Notes: generated from the letters alone by a model not told the origin. 64,000 nucleotides of DNA from Armatimonadota bacterium (GCA_020161505.1 JAIUNY010000013.1:1-64000), one strand, 5' to 3'. Shown: positions 18,000 to 31,021, counted from the first letter of the stretch. Made by a program: numbers and translations.

Positions 18000-18907
18000 T
18001 TCCTTGTCGGGATCAGTCGGAGACAGGTGAATGATTCCCAGCGCAGAGGCATCGTGGCCGCATAGTCTCGGGCTGCCTCGGGTGTCTCAAAGCCGCACGC
18101 CCGCCATCGCTTTTCGAACAAGCGATGGATCGAAGCGCGCGCAAATTCGGGGAGATCAGCGGTTGACTTCGCCTTGGAATACCATGCTTGAGGCAGATTC
18201 CGAGCGATATCGGCATCCATCGCCGCGATTTCTTCCTCCGACTCTCTCACCCATTTCCGTAGAACCTGGACGCCTGCCTCCGCCTCCAGGGCACTTGCCG
18301 CCCGTCCAAAGGCGTGCACTTCCCAATCATGGGGCAGAATCGGGAGCAAGCTGGGCTCGATCATCGGTACGGTTCGCAGGAGGCCCGGGGGCACGGGATA
18401 CAGAGCTCCATCCCGCGGGTAGTCCCCGGTCATCGTGAAAGAGATCCGTGGATTCTCGAGATTTTCGGAAAGCACATACCCGGGCAGCAGCGTCAGCTTG
18501 GCGTCACCCTTCAGGAGTTGGTCTGCGATTCCCGCGCCCATCCTGGCGTCGAAGTGCTGCATTTGAGCCTCTGTCAGCTTGGACAGATCCACGCTTCCAT
18601 CAGGGAGACTCGCCTTGGTGATGGCACGCACGAAATCCAACATCCGGAGCCGTGCTGCAACGGAGGTGAGAGAAGTCGGAACGAGGATTCCCAAGCGCTC
18701 CGATGGCTCCCGAATGACCAGCCAATCGTGATACACGTGCCCCAAAGGAGCCGTACTGGAAACAACTCGGGCTGCGGCGAGCGCGGAGGGTTCACGAGCT
18801 TCTCGATCGCCAGATGGAGAAAAGAAGACCACCGGCGGCGGGCCCGAAACTTGGGCTGGAGCCACAAGGCTCATGAGCGCGAGGCCGAGGCTGACTGATG
18901 CTCTCAT
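17996..18907 (-). CDS. Secreted protein of unknown function
   Basis: From ATG 18907 the product has 303 residues with a short signal peptide (VSLGLALMSLVAPAQ). The mature protein contains AAARVVSSTAPLGHVYHDWLVI, a helical segment AGIADQLLKGDAKLTLLPGYVL and a C-terminal aromatic part. No family is recognised. The frame extends upstream for about 500 bases, but that part overlaps the opposite-strand membrane gene and is His/Pro/Arg-rich, as expected of a shadow, so the internal ATG was used. Confidence 0.6.
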   Translation of the reverse strand: MRASVSLGLALMSLVAPAQVSGPPPVVFFSPSGDREAREPSALAAARVVSSTAPLGHVYHDWLVIREPSERLGILVPTSLTSVAARLRMLDFVRAITKASLPDGSVDLSKLTEAQMQHFDARMGAGIADQLLKGDAKLTLLPGYVLSENLENPRISFTMTGDYPRDGALYPVPPGLLRTVPMIEPSLLPILPHDWEVHAFGRAASALEAEAGVQVLRKWVRESEEEIAAMDADIARNLPQAWYSKAKSTADLPEFARASIHRLFEKRWRACGFETPEAARDYAATMPLRWESFTCLRLIPTRN

Positions 18908-18985
18908 GGGCCCATAATATCCCAAGAGTGCCTTGGCGAGTGCCCCGATTTTCAGGTCATCTTGCGCAGAGGGATACAAATATAT

Positions 18986-19456
18986 ATGGACGAAAAGATT
19001 GAATCGCCAGAAATCGGCGGGCAAAGGGTGGCCCAGAGCGATCCTCGGGGGCTGGGGTGCACCCTGGCCGCGGCCGTTTTTCTGCTCGGCTGGCTGATTG
19101 TCGGGGCGTTTTACATGACCGGCCTGTTCCTGTCGGCGGGCGTTCAAGCGCGGTCGACTCTGGGGGGCGCGGCGTCGATGGGTCTGCTCCCCGGGATTGT
19201 CGCTGGCGGAATTGCTGGCGGATTTGTCGGGAGCATCCGAAGAAGCTCGGTGAAGTCGGGGATGATTTTCGGCTTTCTTACGCTTGTGGTGCCGTTGATG
19301 ATCGCGGGTTATTTCACCGGAGAGCGCAATGTGATGACCCCCATCTTGGCGGTGGTAGGGTTCGGGATCGGCGGCTGGGCCATCCCACGGGTGATTTACA
19401 AGCTGCAAGATCGTCCGGCGAAGAAGAAAACGGGCAGCTGGGAAGACAATTTCTGA
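18986..19456 (+). CDS. Small integral membrane protein
   Basis: This 156-residue protein has four predicted membrane segments: LGCTLAAAVFLLGWLIVGAFY, a Gly-rich GLLPGIVAGGIAGGFVG, MIFGFLTLVVPLMIAGYF and PILAVVGFGIGGWAIP. The tail is charged (QDRPAKKKTGSWEDNF). No transporter signature is visible. The start was placed at ATG 18986, as the upstream TTG gives a basic extension. A strong terminator follows 30 bases after the stop and separates it from the rRNA operon. Confidence 0.6.
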   Translation: MDEKIESPEIGGQRVAQSDPRGLGCTLAAAVFLLGWLIVGAFYMTGLFLSAGVQARSTLGGAASMGLLPGIVAGGIAGGFVGSIRRSSVKSGMIFGFLTLVVPLMIAGYFTGERNVMTPILAVVGFGIGGWAIPRVIYKLQDRPAKKKTGSWEDNF

Positions 19457-19485
19457 CCCGAACGGCGCGGATCAGGACAGATGGT

Positions 19486-19506
19486 GGGCCCCTCCGGGGG
19501 CCTTTT
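19486..19506 (+). terminator. Terminator before the rRNA operon
   Basis: GGGCCCC pairs with GGGGGCC around TCC and is followed by TTTTT, giving a compact rho-independent terminator for the membrane-protein gene. Confidence 0.75.
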
Positions 19507-19650
19507 TCATTTTCTCTGGGGCGGTTTTTGGGCGTTTTCGGGCCTCTGAGGACCACTCGTCCAGGTTCGGCGGCGAGAGGACCCGGTTCGGCAGGGACCT
19601 CGGGGGTGAATTTGAGGGACCGTTTTTGCCCCCAAAATTGCCTGCTCTTG

Positions 19651-19679
19651 TTGAGGTTTGAGCCTGATTCCTGTATGAT
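19651..19679 (+). promoter_or_regulatory. rRNA promoter P1
   Basis: TTGAGG (19651-19656) and TATGAT (19674-19679) are separated by exactly 17 bases, a good sigma-70 type match. It lies about 220 bases before the 23S gene, with no 16S gene between. Confidence 0.7.
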
Positions 19680-19747
19680 GAAGAGAAGAGGCCTCCAGGA
19701 GCCCTGAGCCAGCGGGCCCAGTTTTCCGAAAAGTCCTTGGGGGGTCC

Positions 19748-19776
19748 TTGACACCCTGGGAGGGCACTGGTATAGT
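19748..19776 (+). promoter_or_regulatory. rRNA promoter P2
   Basis: A perfect TTGACA (19748-19753) and TATAGT (19771-19776) with a 17-base spacer lie about 125 bases before the 23S gene. Tandem strong promoters are typical for rRNA operons. The remaining leader up to 19901 holds the processing stem and no gene. Confidence 0.8.
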
Positions 19777-19827
19777 TTCTCTTCGCCGCTGGACGAAAAG
19801 TCAAGCAGGCGAGGCTGAAAAGCCAAG

Positions 19828-19878
19828 AGCATTTTGAAAGTCGCATAAGGGTTTGTGGACTGCGCGTAAAAGCACCGG
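19828..19878 (+). other. Pre-23S processing stem, 5' arm
   Basis: This segment is largely complementary to 22818-22867 beyond the 3' end of the 23S gene: CGTAAAAGCACCGG here pairs with CCGGTGCTTTTACACG there, and the complementarity continues with few mismatches for about 50 bases. Such stems bracket 23S rRNA and are cut by RNase III in known bacteria. Confidence 0.8.
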
Positions 19879-19901
19879 AAGCTACTCAAATTGAGTAATT
19901 G

Positions 19902-22813
<2,912 letters not shown>

Positions 22814-22817
22814 CTTT

Positions 22818-22867
22818 CCGGTGCTTTTACACGCAGTCTACGAACACAATGCGACTCTCAAAGTGCT
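22818..22867 (+). other. Pre-23S processing stem, 3' arm
   Basis: This is the partner of 19828-19878. Together they would form an imperfect helix of about 50 base pairs around the 23S transcript, which supports co-transcription from the upstream promoters. Confidence 0.8.
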
Positions 22868-22901
22868 TTTGTGGATCAACCATAAGCACAATACGAGTTT
22901 T

Positions 22902-23015
<114 letters not shown>

Positions 23016-23029
23016 GATACATTTTCAAA

Positions 23030-23053
23030 AACCCCTCTTCGGAGGGGTTTTTT
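23030..23053 (+). terminator. rRNA operon terminator
   Basis: AACCCCTC pairs with GAGGGGTT around a TTCG tetraloop, followed by six Ts. It closes the 23S-5S operon 15 bases after the 5S gene. Confidence 0.9.
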
Positions 23054-23201
23054 GCTTGATCATCACCTCAAATTGGGCCCGTAGTTTTGCTGGTTGTACC
23101 GGAATTTCGGGATAAAGTGTTGCGCTTCACACCGAACACTCAGCTAGACTGTCGGTTCAGGTTCCACTTGGAGCTAGTCTGGAGAAGGAGCACAGCTTCA
23201 T

Positions 23202-23981
23202 ATGATCAAATTTTTCGCGATTTTCGCGTCTCTTTTCATCGTCGGCGTTGCCCAAGCAGTCATCGTGGCCCAAGATTCCGCTGCTGATGCCACCTACAAC
23301 GATGGCTGGCAAAGCACGGATAACGGCGGATTTGGCTTCCTTGCCTGGGGATTGGGTGCATCGACGAGCAATCCATCGAACGCAGGTCGGTTTATTGGTG
23401 GGAGCCAATTCAACGCCAACAATGAAGGCCCAGAGAACATCAATACTTCTGGTCGGGCGTTTGGGATGTACGCAAATAGCAACAACCTGGCCGTCGCATC
23501 TCGAGGCTTTGTCGTCAGCACTCTTGTCGGCAACAAGTATCGGTTTGAGATGGATAACGGATGGATCGATAACAGTGCCGTCGTCTCGGCTGGTTTTTAC
23601 AGCGGGCTCACGGCCGTCGGTGTCGTGGAGTTCGTCGGTGGGAATTCCGGCGGCGTCTATCAGATCCGCGATGGTGCCACAACCACGGCGACAACAGTCT
23701 CCTTCACGGGTAAAGGCCTGACTTATGAGCTGGAAATCACCGGAGCAACCACCTACACGGCGACCCTCAGCAAGAAAGATGGTTCCGGCATGTACGTTCA
23801 CAACGGAACGTTCTCTGGGGCGCTCAACCAATTCCAGTTCTTCAATGACAATGCAGGATCCGGAGGCAACCACGACGCCTTCGTCAACTCGCTCGAAATC
23901 GACGCCGTCCCCGAACCAGCGACTATGCTGATCCTCGGCGCCGGAGCCGCGCTCGCCGCGCGCCGCCGACGCAAGGGTTAA
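23202..23981 (+). CDS. PEP-CTERM sorting-domain protein
   Basis: The 259-residue exported protein has a signal peptide (IKFFAIFASLFIVGVAQA) and a C-terminal VPEPATMLILGAGAALAARRRRKG. The body is beta-rich with many Asn, Gly and Ser residues (for example NNLAVASRGFVVSTLVGNKYRFEMDNGWIDNSAVVSAGF), as in extracellular jelly-roll-like proteins. GGAGAAGGAG precedes ATG 23202. It is the third protein of this class in the window and stands alone after the rRNA operon. Confidence 0.85.
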   Translation: MIKFFAIFASLFIVGVAQAVIVAQDSAADATYNDGWQSTDNGGFGFLAWGLGASTSNPSNAGRFIGGSQFNANNEGPENINTSGRAFGMYANSNNLAVASRGFVVSTLVGNKYRFEMDNGWIDNSAVVSAGFYSGLTAVGVVEFVGGNSGGVYQIRDGATTTATTVSFTGKGLTYELEITGATTYTATLSKKDGSGMYVHNGTFSGALNQFQFFNDNAGSGGNHDAFVNSLEIDAVPEPATMLILGAGAALAARRRRKG

Positions 23982-23991
23982 CCCATCGGAA

Positions 23992-24786
23992 TCAAGGGCG
24001 GATGACCTGCCGGAACAATTCCCGGCGTTTGGTCATCCGCTCTGTTTCCTTTTCATACTCCTCCAATATCTTCCCGCGAACCTCTGGCGAGGATGGTTCC
24101 CACCGCAGCTCCTGCGAGAGATCTGCCGCCGCAGTCCACAGCCAACGCCGACCGTTTGCAAGACGAATTTCGTAGCGCGGCAACTGGATTCGCGCACTCT
24201 CCAGGGGCAGTTCGGAAGGATCTCGCTCCATCTGAGCAAGAACGTTGCCCGCGCTCTCCACCGGCCCGAGCTCTTCGGTGTCCGACCGAACCATCACTTG
24301 ATCTCCGAGAGAGGAACGAATCCCAATCGACCCCGCCCGCAGAACCTGCTTCGCCAAGGGGACCTGCTGCCTTTCTGAAACTTCAAAGAAGGGATAGTCC
24401 TCGAAAATCTGAACCAACAGTGCTTGCTGCTTCGGCGACAAAGTGTCAAGGGCGCAGCCATCGGGGGAGCTCAGCCTGTCCCACTCCTCCGAATCCAGAG
24501 TTCCTAAGAGAGCCCGCAGTGGAATCATGGGCAGATTAATCCGGCCAAGCGGGCTATCGCCGCTCGCGACGCGGGCATACATCCAGAGTGGTGGAACTCC
24601 CGGGAACCCTGCGGCCTGGTGCCCCAACATCACTTCTCGATTTAACGGATCGGGAGATGGACTTGCTTCCGCTCGCGAAATGTAAGAGCCTGAGCTCCGA
24701 GACATATCGGGGGCAGCGTGTCGATCAACCACATCGTTCCAGATCTCGACTGCATTTCGACCGCGAAACCATGCCTCACCAGCCAT
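23992..24786 (-). pseudogene. C-terminal part of a frameshifted secreted protein
   Basis: This frame continues the protein encoded upstream at 24642-25688. From about 24713 downward it reads PDMSRSSGSYISRAEASPSPDPLNREV and then some 240 residues to the stop, including FEDYPFFEVSERQQVPLAKQVL and a basic C-terminus. The part above 24713 is the shadow of the first frame. A one-base change in the CCCCC run (coding strand) at 24709-24713 would join both parts into one protein of about 565 residues. It may be a true mutation or a homopolymer sequencing error. The function is unknown. Confidence 0.6.
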
Positions 24787-25688
24787 GGCCGAAGTTCGCT
24801 CGCATCCAGTCTCCGACCGTGCAGCAACTCCACCAAAACTGCTCCAAGACGGTCAGAAAGAGGCGCGATCCGAGTGTTGAACTGTTTCTCCAGTGCCTGC
24901 CGGAGATCCAGTTCGGCGTCCCAGCGCTCGTCTTCTGATGGTTCCTTCCGGGATCCCACCCCCCAGTAGCTGAACTCATCGCGTGAGAGACGCTCAAAAC
25001 TCTTCGGGAGACTGATTCCTCCCTCCAGAACCGGTAAGGGAGCGTCTGGAATCACGGTGAAGCTGAGGTTTTTCGCCGGAATCACGTCGCCGGAGGCTTC
25101 AATCAGGTTCAAACGGATAGAAATCCGATCCCATTCCGGGCGGACAAACGCCCGGATTTCCACAAGGTCTCGAGTCCCGGCCCATACCATCTCGTCCAGC
25201 CCGCCTATCGAGGCAAGCAGGGCAGACCGAGTCTCAGAATCCGTCACGACGGCGAGAAAGTTTTGAATCGATTCCTGGTGCCGACGCCACGAGAGTGCCT
25301 GGATGGATAGTCGCTTTTCCACGCCCATCGGCCGGGTGGAAAACACACTGAAGTCTTCCATCCTTGCCAGGCTTGCCGCCCCGATGGCCTCTGCGACTTC
25401 TGCTCCCAGCTCGCGCGGTTGCAGCAGCATCAGAATTTCACTCTGCGATTCAATACTGGGCTCGGCGAGATGCCTGGAGATGAGGCTCCTCCATTGCGCT
25501 TGGCTCACCACCGGATTCTCTGCGGAGGTCGACTTCAAAAATTCGATCGCTGGCTTCAGTCGGGCCTCTCGAGAGGACAGCATCCGATCACGTTGTTCAG
25601 CGCGTGCCGGTCGCCAAGTCGTTGACGGGAACTCGGCCGCGTCCGAGTTCTGCTGCATCGCGAGGATCCAGAGGGTAGCCGGAAGCAT
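24642..25688 (-). CDS. N-terminal part of a frameshifted secreted protein
   Basis: The reading frame encodes 348 residues, beginning with a signal-like MLPATLWILAMQQNSDA and continuing with helical regions (AEQRDRMLSSREARLKPAIEFLKS) and a beta-rich middle (VRPEWDRISIRLNLIEASGDVIPAKNLSFTVIPD). Past WLIDTLPP the frame runs only about 20 atypical residues to a stop, while the neighbouring frame takes over as convincing protein. The two pieces were therefore probably one gene. No known family is recognised. Confidence 0.6.
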   Translation of the reverse strand: MLPATLWILAMQQNSDAAEFPSTTWRPARAEQRDRMLSSREARLKPAIEFLKSTSAENPVVSQAQWRSLISRHLAEPSIESQSEILMLLQPRELGAEVAEAIGAASLARMEDFSVFSTRPMGVEKRLSIQALSWRRHQESIQNFLAVVTDSETRSALLASIGGLDEMVWAGTRDLVEIRAFVRPEWDRISIRLNLIEASGDVIPAKNLSFTVIPDAPLPVLEGGISLPKSFERLSRDEFSYWGVGSRKEPSEDERWDAELDLRQALEKQFNTRIAPLSDRLGAVLVELLHGRRLDASELRPWLVRHGFAVEMQSRSGTMWLIDTLPPICLGAQALTFRERKQVHLPIR

Positions 25689-25720
25689 GGCTAAAGTTTA
25701 TCAGCATCCCGGCGAGATCG

Positions 25721-25763
25721 AAAAAAATAGAAACGCCGGGCAAGGATCATTCCCTCGCCCGGC
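25721..25763 (-). terminator. Terminator after the peroxiredoxin gene
   Basis: On the minus strand GCCGGGCGAGG pairs with CCTTGCCCGGC and is followed by GTTTCTATTTTTTT. It lies 25 bases after the peroxiredoxin stop. Confidence 0.8.
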
Positions 25764-25787
25764 AATCCGCAGAAGACTCTTTGGTGC

Positions 25788-26264
25788 TTACAGACCCTTC
25801 AGAGCCGACATGATCGCTTCGGCGTTCGGCTTTTCGAGCGGAGTTGGGGTTTGCTCGGAATAGCGCACCACACCTTCCTTGTCGATCACAAAAGCCGCGC
25901 GCTGGCTGCCTTTGCCAAGCCCAACCAGATCCGGCAGGACGACGTCATAGGCCTCAATCGTTTCCTTCTGATAGTCGCTGAGCAGTTGAACCGAAATCGA
26001 GCTCTTCTTTGCCCACTCAGCCTGAGCGAACGGGGTGTCGGCGCTGATGCCATAGACCACCGCGTCCACGCCGCCGAAGTCCCCCAGACCAGCGGTCATG
26101 TCGCACATTTGCTCGGTGCACACGCCGGTGAAGGCCGCGGGGAAGAACAGCAGAACCGTGTTCTTGGAGCCGAAATTGTCGCTCAGTTTCACATCCACCA
26201 GCCCTTCGGCGGTCATCGAACGGAGCGTGAAATCAGGAGCCTTGGAGCCAACAGAAAGAGCCAT
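25788..26264 (-). CDS. Peroxiredoxin (AhpC/TSA family)
   Basis: This 158-residue thioredoxin-fold enzyme reduces peroxides. The peroxidatic cysteine is C49 in FPAAFTGVCT, and a second cysteine five residues later (C54, EQMC) could resolve it as in BCP-type enzymes. Further family features are VYGISADTPFAQAEWAKK and the FVIDKEGVVRYSE strand. Length is normal. It stands alone with its own terminator, and the electron donor is not identifiable here. Confidence 0.92.
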   Translation of the reverse strand: MALSVGSKAPDFTLRSMTAEGLVDVKLSDNFGSKNTVLLFFPAAFTGVCTEQMCDMTAGLGDFGGVDAVVYGISADTPFAQAEWAKKSSISVQLLSDYQKETIEAYDVVLPDLVGLGKGSQRAAFVIDKEGVVRYSEQTPTPLEKPNAEAIMSALKGL

Positions 26265-26569
26265 ATCCCCTCAAGTATTCCCGAGGAATGATATGACCGC
26301 CCTGGGTCGGCCCGGATCGCGGGAGGAAAGGGAAGAGAAGGGGGCCATCCGGTGGGAATCAATGCATGAATAAGGTTTGAACCTTAAGTTTTGAAACTGC
26401 CCTCGAACTTTGTCGGCGTAATGAATCAGTGGAAGTTTAAGCCGTGTCTGAGAGGTTTCAGGCGTAGTGCCCCGTTTGGTCAAGGCAGGAAACGGAATGC
26501 TCCGTTAGCTCGCCCGATTCTCCTCCATCCGGCCCCCGTCTCTATTGGGTTGTCAAAGTGTGGGCTTTC
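26265..26569. other. Intergenic stretch without recognised feature
   Basis: About 305 bases separate the peroxiredoxin start from the stop of the next minus-strand gene. I see no gene, tRNA, strong terminator or repeat here. Short open frames have atypical composition. It presumably holds the peroxiredoxin promoter. Confidence 0.4.
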
Positions 26570-27019
26570 TCAGTCAGGAATCGTCAGCCTAGTCGAGGCG
26601 TTGAAGGCATCGACCTCATCTTGCAGCCGGTCGAGTTCCGCCTGGAGCCTCGCGGTTTCTTCCAACACCCATTGGCTCTTCAGTTCGGCATCGTAGGTGG
26701 GCATCTCCATGCCGTAGGCAAAGGGGGCTTTGCCGTGGGTGGTCGTCAGCGCGCCGAACATCGCGAGAGTTCCTCGCAGCTCACCCATCCGGTAGAGCGT
26801 TTGGGTGATCGGCATATTGGCCGCTTGGATGGCGGCTCTCAGCGCCGCCAATTTCTCTTGGTTCGCCCGGATCTCTTGGTAAGTGGTCGTCATGCTCGCC
26901 GGACGCTCTGTCCCTTCAATGACCGAGTTGAACTTCACAACAATCGCCCACTGATCCTTGATCTGCTTGGCGAGGCGTGATTTGGCCTTCAATGCTTGGC
27001 TCAACGAAACTTCCGCCAT
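26570..27019 (-). CDS. Coiled-coil protein, possibly DIP1984/septicolysin-like
   Basis: From ATG 27019 the product has 149 residues and is almost entirely helical: LSQALKAKSRLAKQIKDQW, then EIRANQEKLAALRAAIQAANMPITQTLYRMGELRGTLAMFGAL, then a final coiled coil LEETARLQAELDRLQDEVDAFN. The layout (paired helices, a central LYRMGEL, a final coiled coil) recalls the DIP1984 family, but the match is by eye and weak. In-frame ATGs at 27028 and 27031 are alternative starts. No signal peptide is seen. Confidence 0.55.
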   Translation of the reverse strand: MAEVSLSQALKAKSRLAKQIKDQWAIVVKFNSVIEGTERPASMTTTYQEIRANQEKLAALRAAIQAANMPITQTLYRMGELRGTLAMFGALTTTHGKAPFAYGMEMPTYDAELKSQWVLEETARLQAELDRLQDEVDAFNASTRLTIPD

Positions 27020-27134
27020 GCCCTTCATCATATCGGATATCGCGGCTGAGCGCACTCCCGGTTTCTCTGCCGCGAGCCCGTGGGCCTAGCGGCTCGGCAA
27101 CGAACTCGGCGAGAAAAATGTAGTCTCAGATACT

Positions 27135-27473
27135 GTGACGAAACTCCTTTCGATCGTTTTTGCCGGAGTCCTCACTGTTGGCCTGATGGGTTGCAACGAG
27201 ACGGATGCCAAGGATCTCTCGAACGATACGGGCAAACTTCTTGAGACCGCCGGCCGGTCGGCCCTCAACGCCTCCGTTGCCGCCAAGGTCAGCACCGCCC
27301 TCGCCCTGCGGAAGAATGTCGACATCACCAAACTTCGCGTCGAAGCAGTGGGCGATACCGTGACGATCTCCGGTTCTGCGCCCGATTCCAAAGCCAAGCG
27401 CCTGATTCTCGAAATCGCCCGCGAGACCAAGGGCGTTGGGAAAGTGGTCGACAAGATCGAGATTCGGGCCTAA
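27135..27473 (+). CDS. BON-domain lipoprotein
   Basis: This 112-residue protein has a lipoprotein signal peptide with lipobox LMGC (cysteine at residue 20). A BON domain follows (about 48-110): AAKVSTALALRKNVDITKLRVEAVGDTVTISGSAPDSKAKRLILEIARETKGVGKVVDKIEI, in which the VDG-type strand and Gly positions are typical. BON domains bind phospholipid or protein surfaces, and many are envelope-stress proteins. The start is GTG 27135. A terminator follows 17 bases after the stop. Confidence 0.8.
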   Translation: MTKLLSIVFAGVLTVGLMGCNETDAKDLSNDTGKLLETAGRSALNASVAAKVSTALALRKNVDITKLRVEAVGDTVTISGSAPDSKAKRLILEIARETKGVGKVVDKIEIRA

Positions 27474-27490
27474 ACCTGCACCGAACCAGC

Positions 27491-27525
27491 ACCGGGCTGA
27501 ATCCGTAGAGGTTCAGCCCGGTTTC
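27491..27525 (+). terminator. Terminator between convergent genes
   Basis: ACCGGGCTGAA pairs with TTCAGCCCGGT (11 base pairs, 10-base loop), followed by TTCTTGTT. It sits between the BON lipoprotein and the convergent glycoside hydrolase. Confidence 0.75.
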
Positions 27526-27536
27526 TTGTTCAAGTA

Positions 27537-28808
27537 CTACTTTTTGACAAAAAACGGCATGGATCCGAACGCGGCCGAGCCTCTGCCATCGCGAACGTAG
27601 GAGAACAGCTTATACGCCCCGGGGGTTTTGGGAGCGACGAATCGCACCTGATGCCCTCGACGATCAAGCAGCGCATCCTCCACCTTTCGCACCTCGTTCA
27701 TCGCCTTATCTTCTTCCTTGAGACCTTCGTTCTCCAGCCTCAGCTCCCAGCGATAATCTAACGGATCCAGCTCAGGATCGATGGCGTACGCGCTCACCTC
27801 AACCACTGACCCCGGTGCGATCTCCTTGCCATCCGCCAAGCTTTCCAGACTCAAGAACTGAGGGCACCGGTTCTCGGGATACTTGCCCGTCCAGAACTTC
27901 TGCATCTGATCGGTTTGTTCAAGTTTCTCCCCGGTTTGCAGCTGCATACCAAACCAACTGGTCACCGTGGTTTCGCGTTGCCACCACAGGAATGTATAAC
28001 TTCCAAGGCATTGCTTGTTCTCGTCGAGGACGCCCTGCATGTAGTTCTTCGCCGCCAGCAGACCTTTTGCGGTGGAGCTTTGCTCGCGCGGCGATCCCCA
28101 GGTCGTCATTTCCGATTCCCACTGACCTTCCGCGCCAAACTCGGTGATCGAAAAAGCCCGGTTCCAACCGCCCTCGCGCAGAATCGCCCCGACTTTGCCC
28201 ATGCCTTCGTAGGCGTTCACGCTCAAAAAGTCGAGACTTGGACAGAGATCGTGGATCAACTTGGCTTTTTCCGGTGAAATCCCTGCGGTGACGGTGGTCA
28301 CGGGGTGGTGGGGATCCAGTTCTTTGATCCGCTTGGCCAACCGTTCGACTTGTCGGTAAATCGGTGCTTGCTTTTCGATGGGCGTAAAGATCTCCATCTC
28401 GTTGCCCAGGGCATAGCAAAGCAGCGCGGGATGATCTTTGGCGCGTCGAACCATGTCCTCGATCTCCTTCATCTGGGCGGCTTGGAACTTCGGATCGTTG
28501 TAGTCCACGCCCTCGTAATGCCCGTGGGCGAGCCAGATGCCGAGCATGAGCGTCATGCCATTGCGGTGGGCGAGATCCAGATCCTTTTCCAGATTCTCGA
28601 TGCCCCAAGTTCGCGCGGCGTTCACGCCAATCTTGGCCGCGGCTGCTGGTTCATTCAAGCCGCCGACTCCTCGGATGAAGAACGGCTCGCCCCCGCGAAT
28701 CAGTTGGTATCCCAGAGGGGTTTGTCGGAGCTCCACCTTAATCGCGCCGGACGTCGGCGTAACCATCGTTCCAGCAATCAGCGAAGCGGCAAGAAGGGAA
28801 GTGATCAC
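27537..28808 (-). CDS. Secreted glycoside hydrolase with TIM-barrel (GH2/GH5-like)
   Basis: From GTG 28808 the product has 423 residues: a signal peptide (ITSLLAASLIAGTM), a barrel with PFFIRGVGGLNEP and ENLEKDLDLAHRNGMTLMLGIWLAHGHYEG, the acid/base Glu137 in YALGNEMEI, the nucleophile candidate Glu223 in SITEFGAEG, and a C-terminal Ig-like domain (about 320-423). The NE...TEFG pair is the clan GH-A layout. The substrate is probably a plant- or microbe-derived polysaccharide, which is not readable from sequence. The frame extends to 28964, but that leader lacks a signal peptide start. Confidence 0.75.
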   Translation of the reverse strand: MITSLLAASLIAGTMVTPTSGAIKVELRQTPLGYQLIRGGEPFFIRGVGGLNEPAAAAKIGVNAARTWGIENLEKDLDLAHRNGMTLMLGIWLAHGHYEGVDYNDPKFQAAQMKEIEDMVRRAKDHPALLCYALGNEMEIFTPIEKQAPIYRQVERLAKRIKELDPHHPVTTVTAGISPEKAKLIHDLCPSLDFLSVNAYEGMGKVGAILREGGWNRAFSITEFGAEGQWESEMTTWGSPREQSSTAKGLLAAKNYMQGVLDENKQCLGSYTFLWWQRETTVTSWFGMQLQTGEKLEQTDQMQKFWTGKYPENRCPQFLSLESLADGKEIAPGSVVEVSAYAIDPELDPLDYRWELRLENEGLKEEDKAMNEVRKVEDALLDRRGHQVRFVAPKTPGAYKLFSYVRDGRGSAAFGSMPFFVKK

Positions 28809-28981
28809 GATTCTTTTGTACCTGAGAAACGTTTCGCAAATGTTCCGCCATTCTTCATTCTCGGTTGAAATCGAAACGATTTTTGGCCCCGACCCGTTCG
28901 CCCCAGGAATTGTGAAGAGGTCGTTAGCTATACTGATCCCGGCCGTCAACGGCGACGGATGCACGAAGGAGTCATCTCACT

Positions 28982-30115
<1,134 letters not shown>

Positions 30116-30136
30116 CACCTCGGAATTCCGTGGCTC

Positions 30137-30166
30137 GATCCCCCGAGATTTCATTCTCGGGGGATC
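30137..30166 (+). terminator. Terminator after the ABC ATPase
   Basis: GATCCCCCGAGA pairs with TCTCGGGGGATC around six bases, followed by GTTCGTT. It lies 21 bases after the stop. Confidence 0.7.
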
Positions 30167-30254
30167 GTTCGTTACAGAAACTGAGCCTTGAGCGAATCTT
30201 GACAAAAATTGGGTTCATTCATTCGCCCAGAGAGTCGATACACTGAGGGCGGAG

Positions 30255-30839
30255 ATGTGTAAGGTGAGACTCGCGATTCCCCTGTTGGTTGTTGTTTCTG
30301 GATTGCTGGGAGGGTGTCAGCCTCCGAACGCCGTGACCGTTCAGCCCCTGCCGGAGGTTCCGAAAGGCTGGTCGCGGATCGAGCGACCTGAAGTGCCGTT
30401 TACCTTTGCCGCCCCCAATGGCTGGACATTTGAAGCCGTGGAGCCGGATCCGCTCTTCGGGGCACTCAGCGGCAACTTCATGACCCAAAATGCCGTCATC
30501 GGCACCATGGAATCCGCCGACAAAACCGCATCGGTTCTGCTGATCGCCACCTATGAGCCGGGCAGCGCCGCCAATCCCGAGGGCATTGCGAACGAGCTCG
30601 CGGATATCGGAGGGCAGGCCGGAATGTCGAGCGTTCAGCAGGGAACCATTGATCTCCCCGTCGGCAAAGCCTATCGGGCCTTCATTGCCATCCAAGACAG
30701 CGGATTTGTCATCGCCACCACCTGCTATGCCGGGCGGGCCAAGGAGGGGGTCTATCAGTTCAACTTCCTCGTCGTCGGGGGAGACACCGTGGGCTACATC
30801 CCGCACGAGGAGATCATGAAGACCGTTCACTTTAAGTGA
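30255..30839 (+). CDS. Lipoprotein of unknown function
   Basis: The 194-residue product has a lipoprotein signal (IPLLVVVSGLLGGC, lipid-anchored cysteine at 22). The mature domain contains WSRIERPEVPFTFAAPNGWTFEAVEPDP, resembling the beta-rich PsbP-like folds of bacterial lipoproteins, and ends in GGDTVGYIPHEEIMKTVHFK. The assignment to that fold is a guess from the opening FTFAAPNGW motif. It is monocistronic and convergent with flagellin. Confidence 0.65.
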   Translation: MCKVRLAIPLLVVVSGLLGGCQPPNAVTVQPLPEVPKGWSRIERPEVPFTFAAPNGWTFEAVEPDPLFGALSGNFMTQNAVIGTMESADKTASVLLIATYEPGSAANPEGIANELADIGGQAGMSSVQQGTIDLPVGKAYRAFIAIQDSGFVIATTCYAGRAKEGVYQFNFLVVGGDTVGYIPHEEIMKTVHFK

Positions 30840-30924
30840 GGCGGCGGGGCGGATCAGGATGGAATCCACGCCGCTGGCGTACTTCACCAAGGTCAGGGAA
30901 GGGCTGGCTTCTCGATCTTCTTTC

Positions 30925-30964
30925 CCCAAAAACACCGAACCCCGGGCGGACGAATCCACCCGGG
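30925..30964 (-). terminator. Flagellin terminator
   Basis: On the minus strand CCCGGGTGGA pairs with TCCGCCCGGG around TTCG, followed by GTTCGGTGTTTTTGG. It lies about 60 bases after the flagellin stop. Confidence 0.75.
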
Positions 30965-31021
30965 AGCTCGGAAGATCGGACTGAGCGGCAGCGAAGCCCG
31001 ACCTTAGCGACTCATCCGAAC

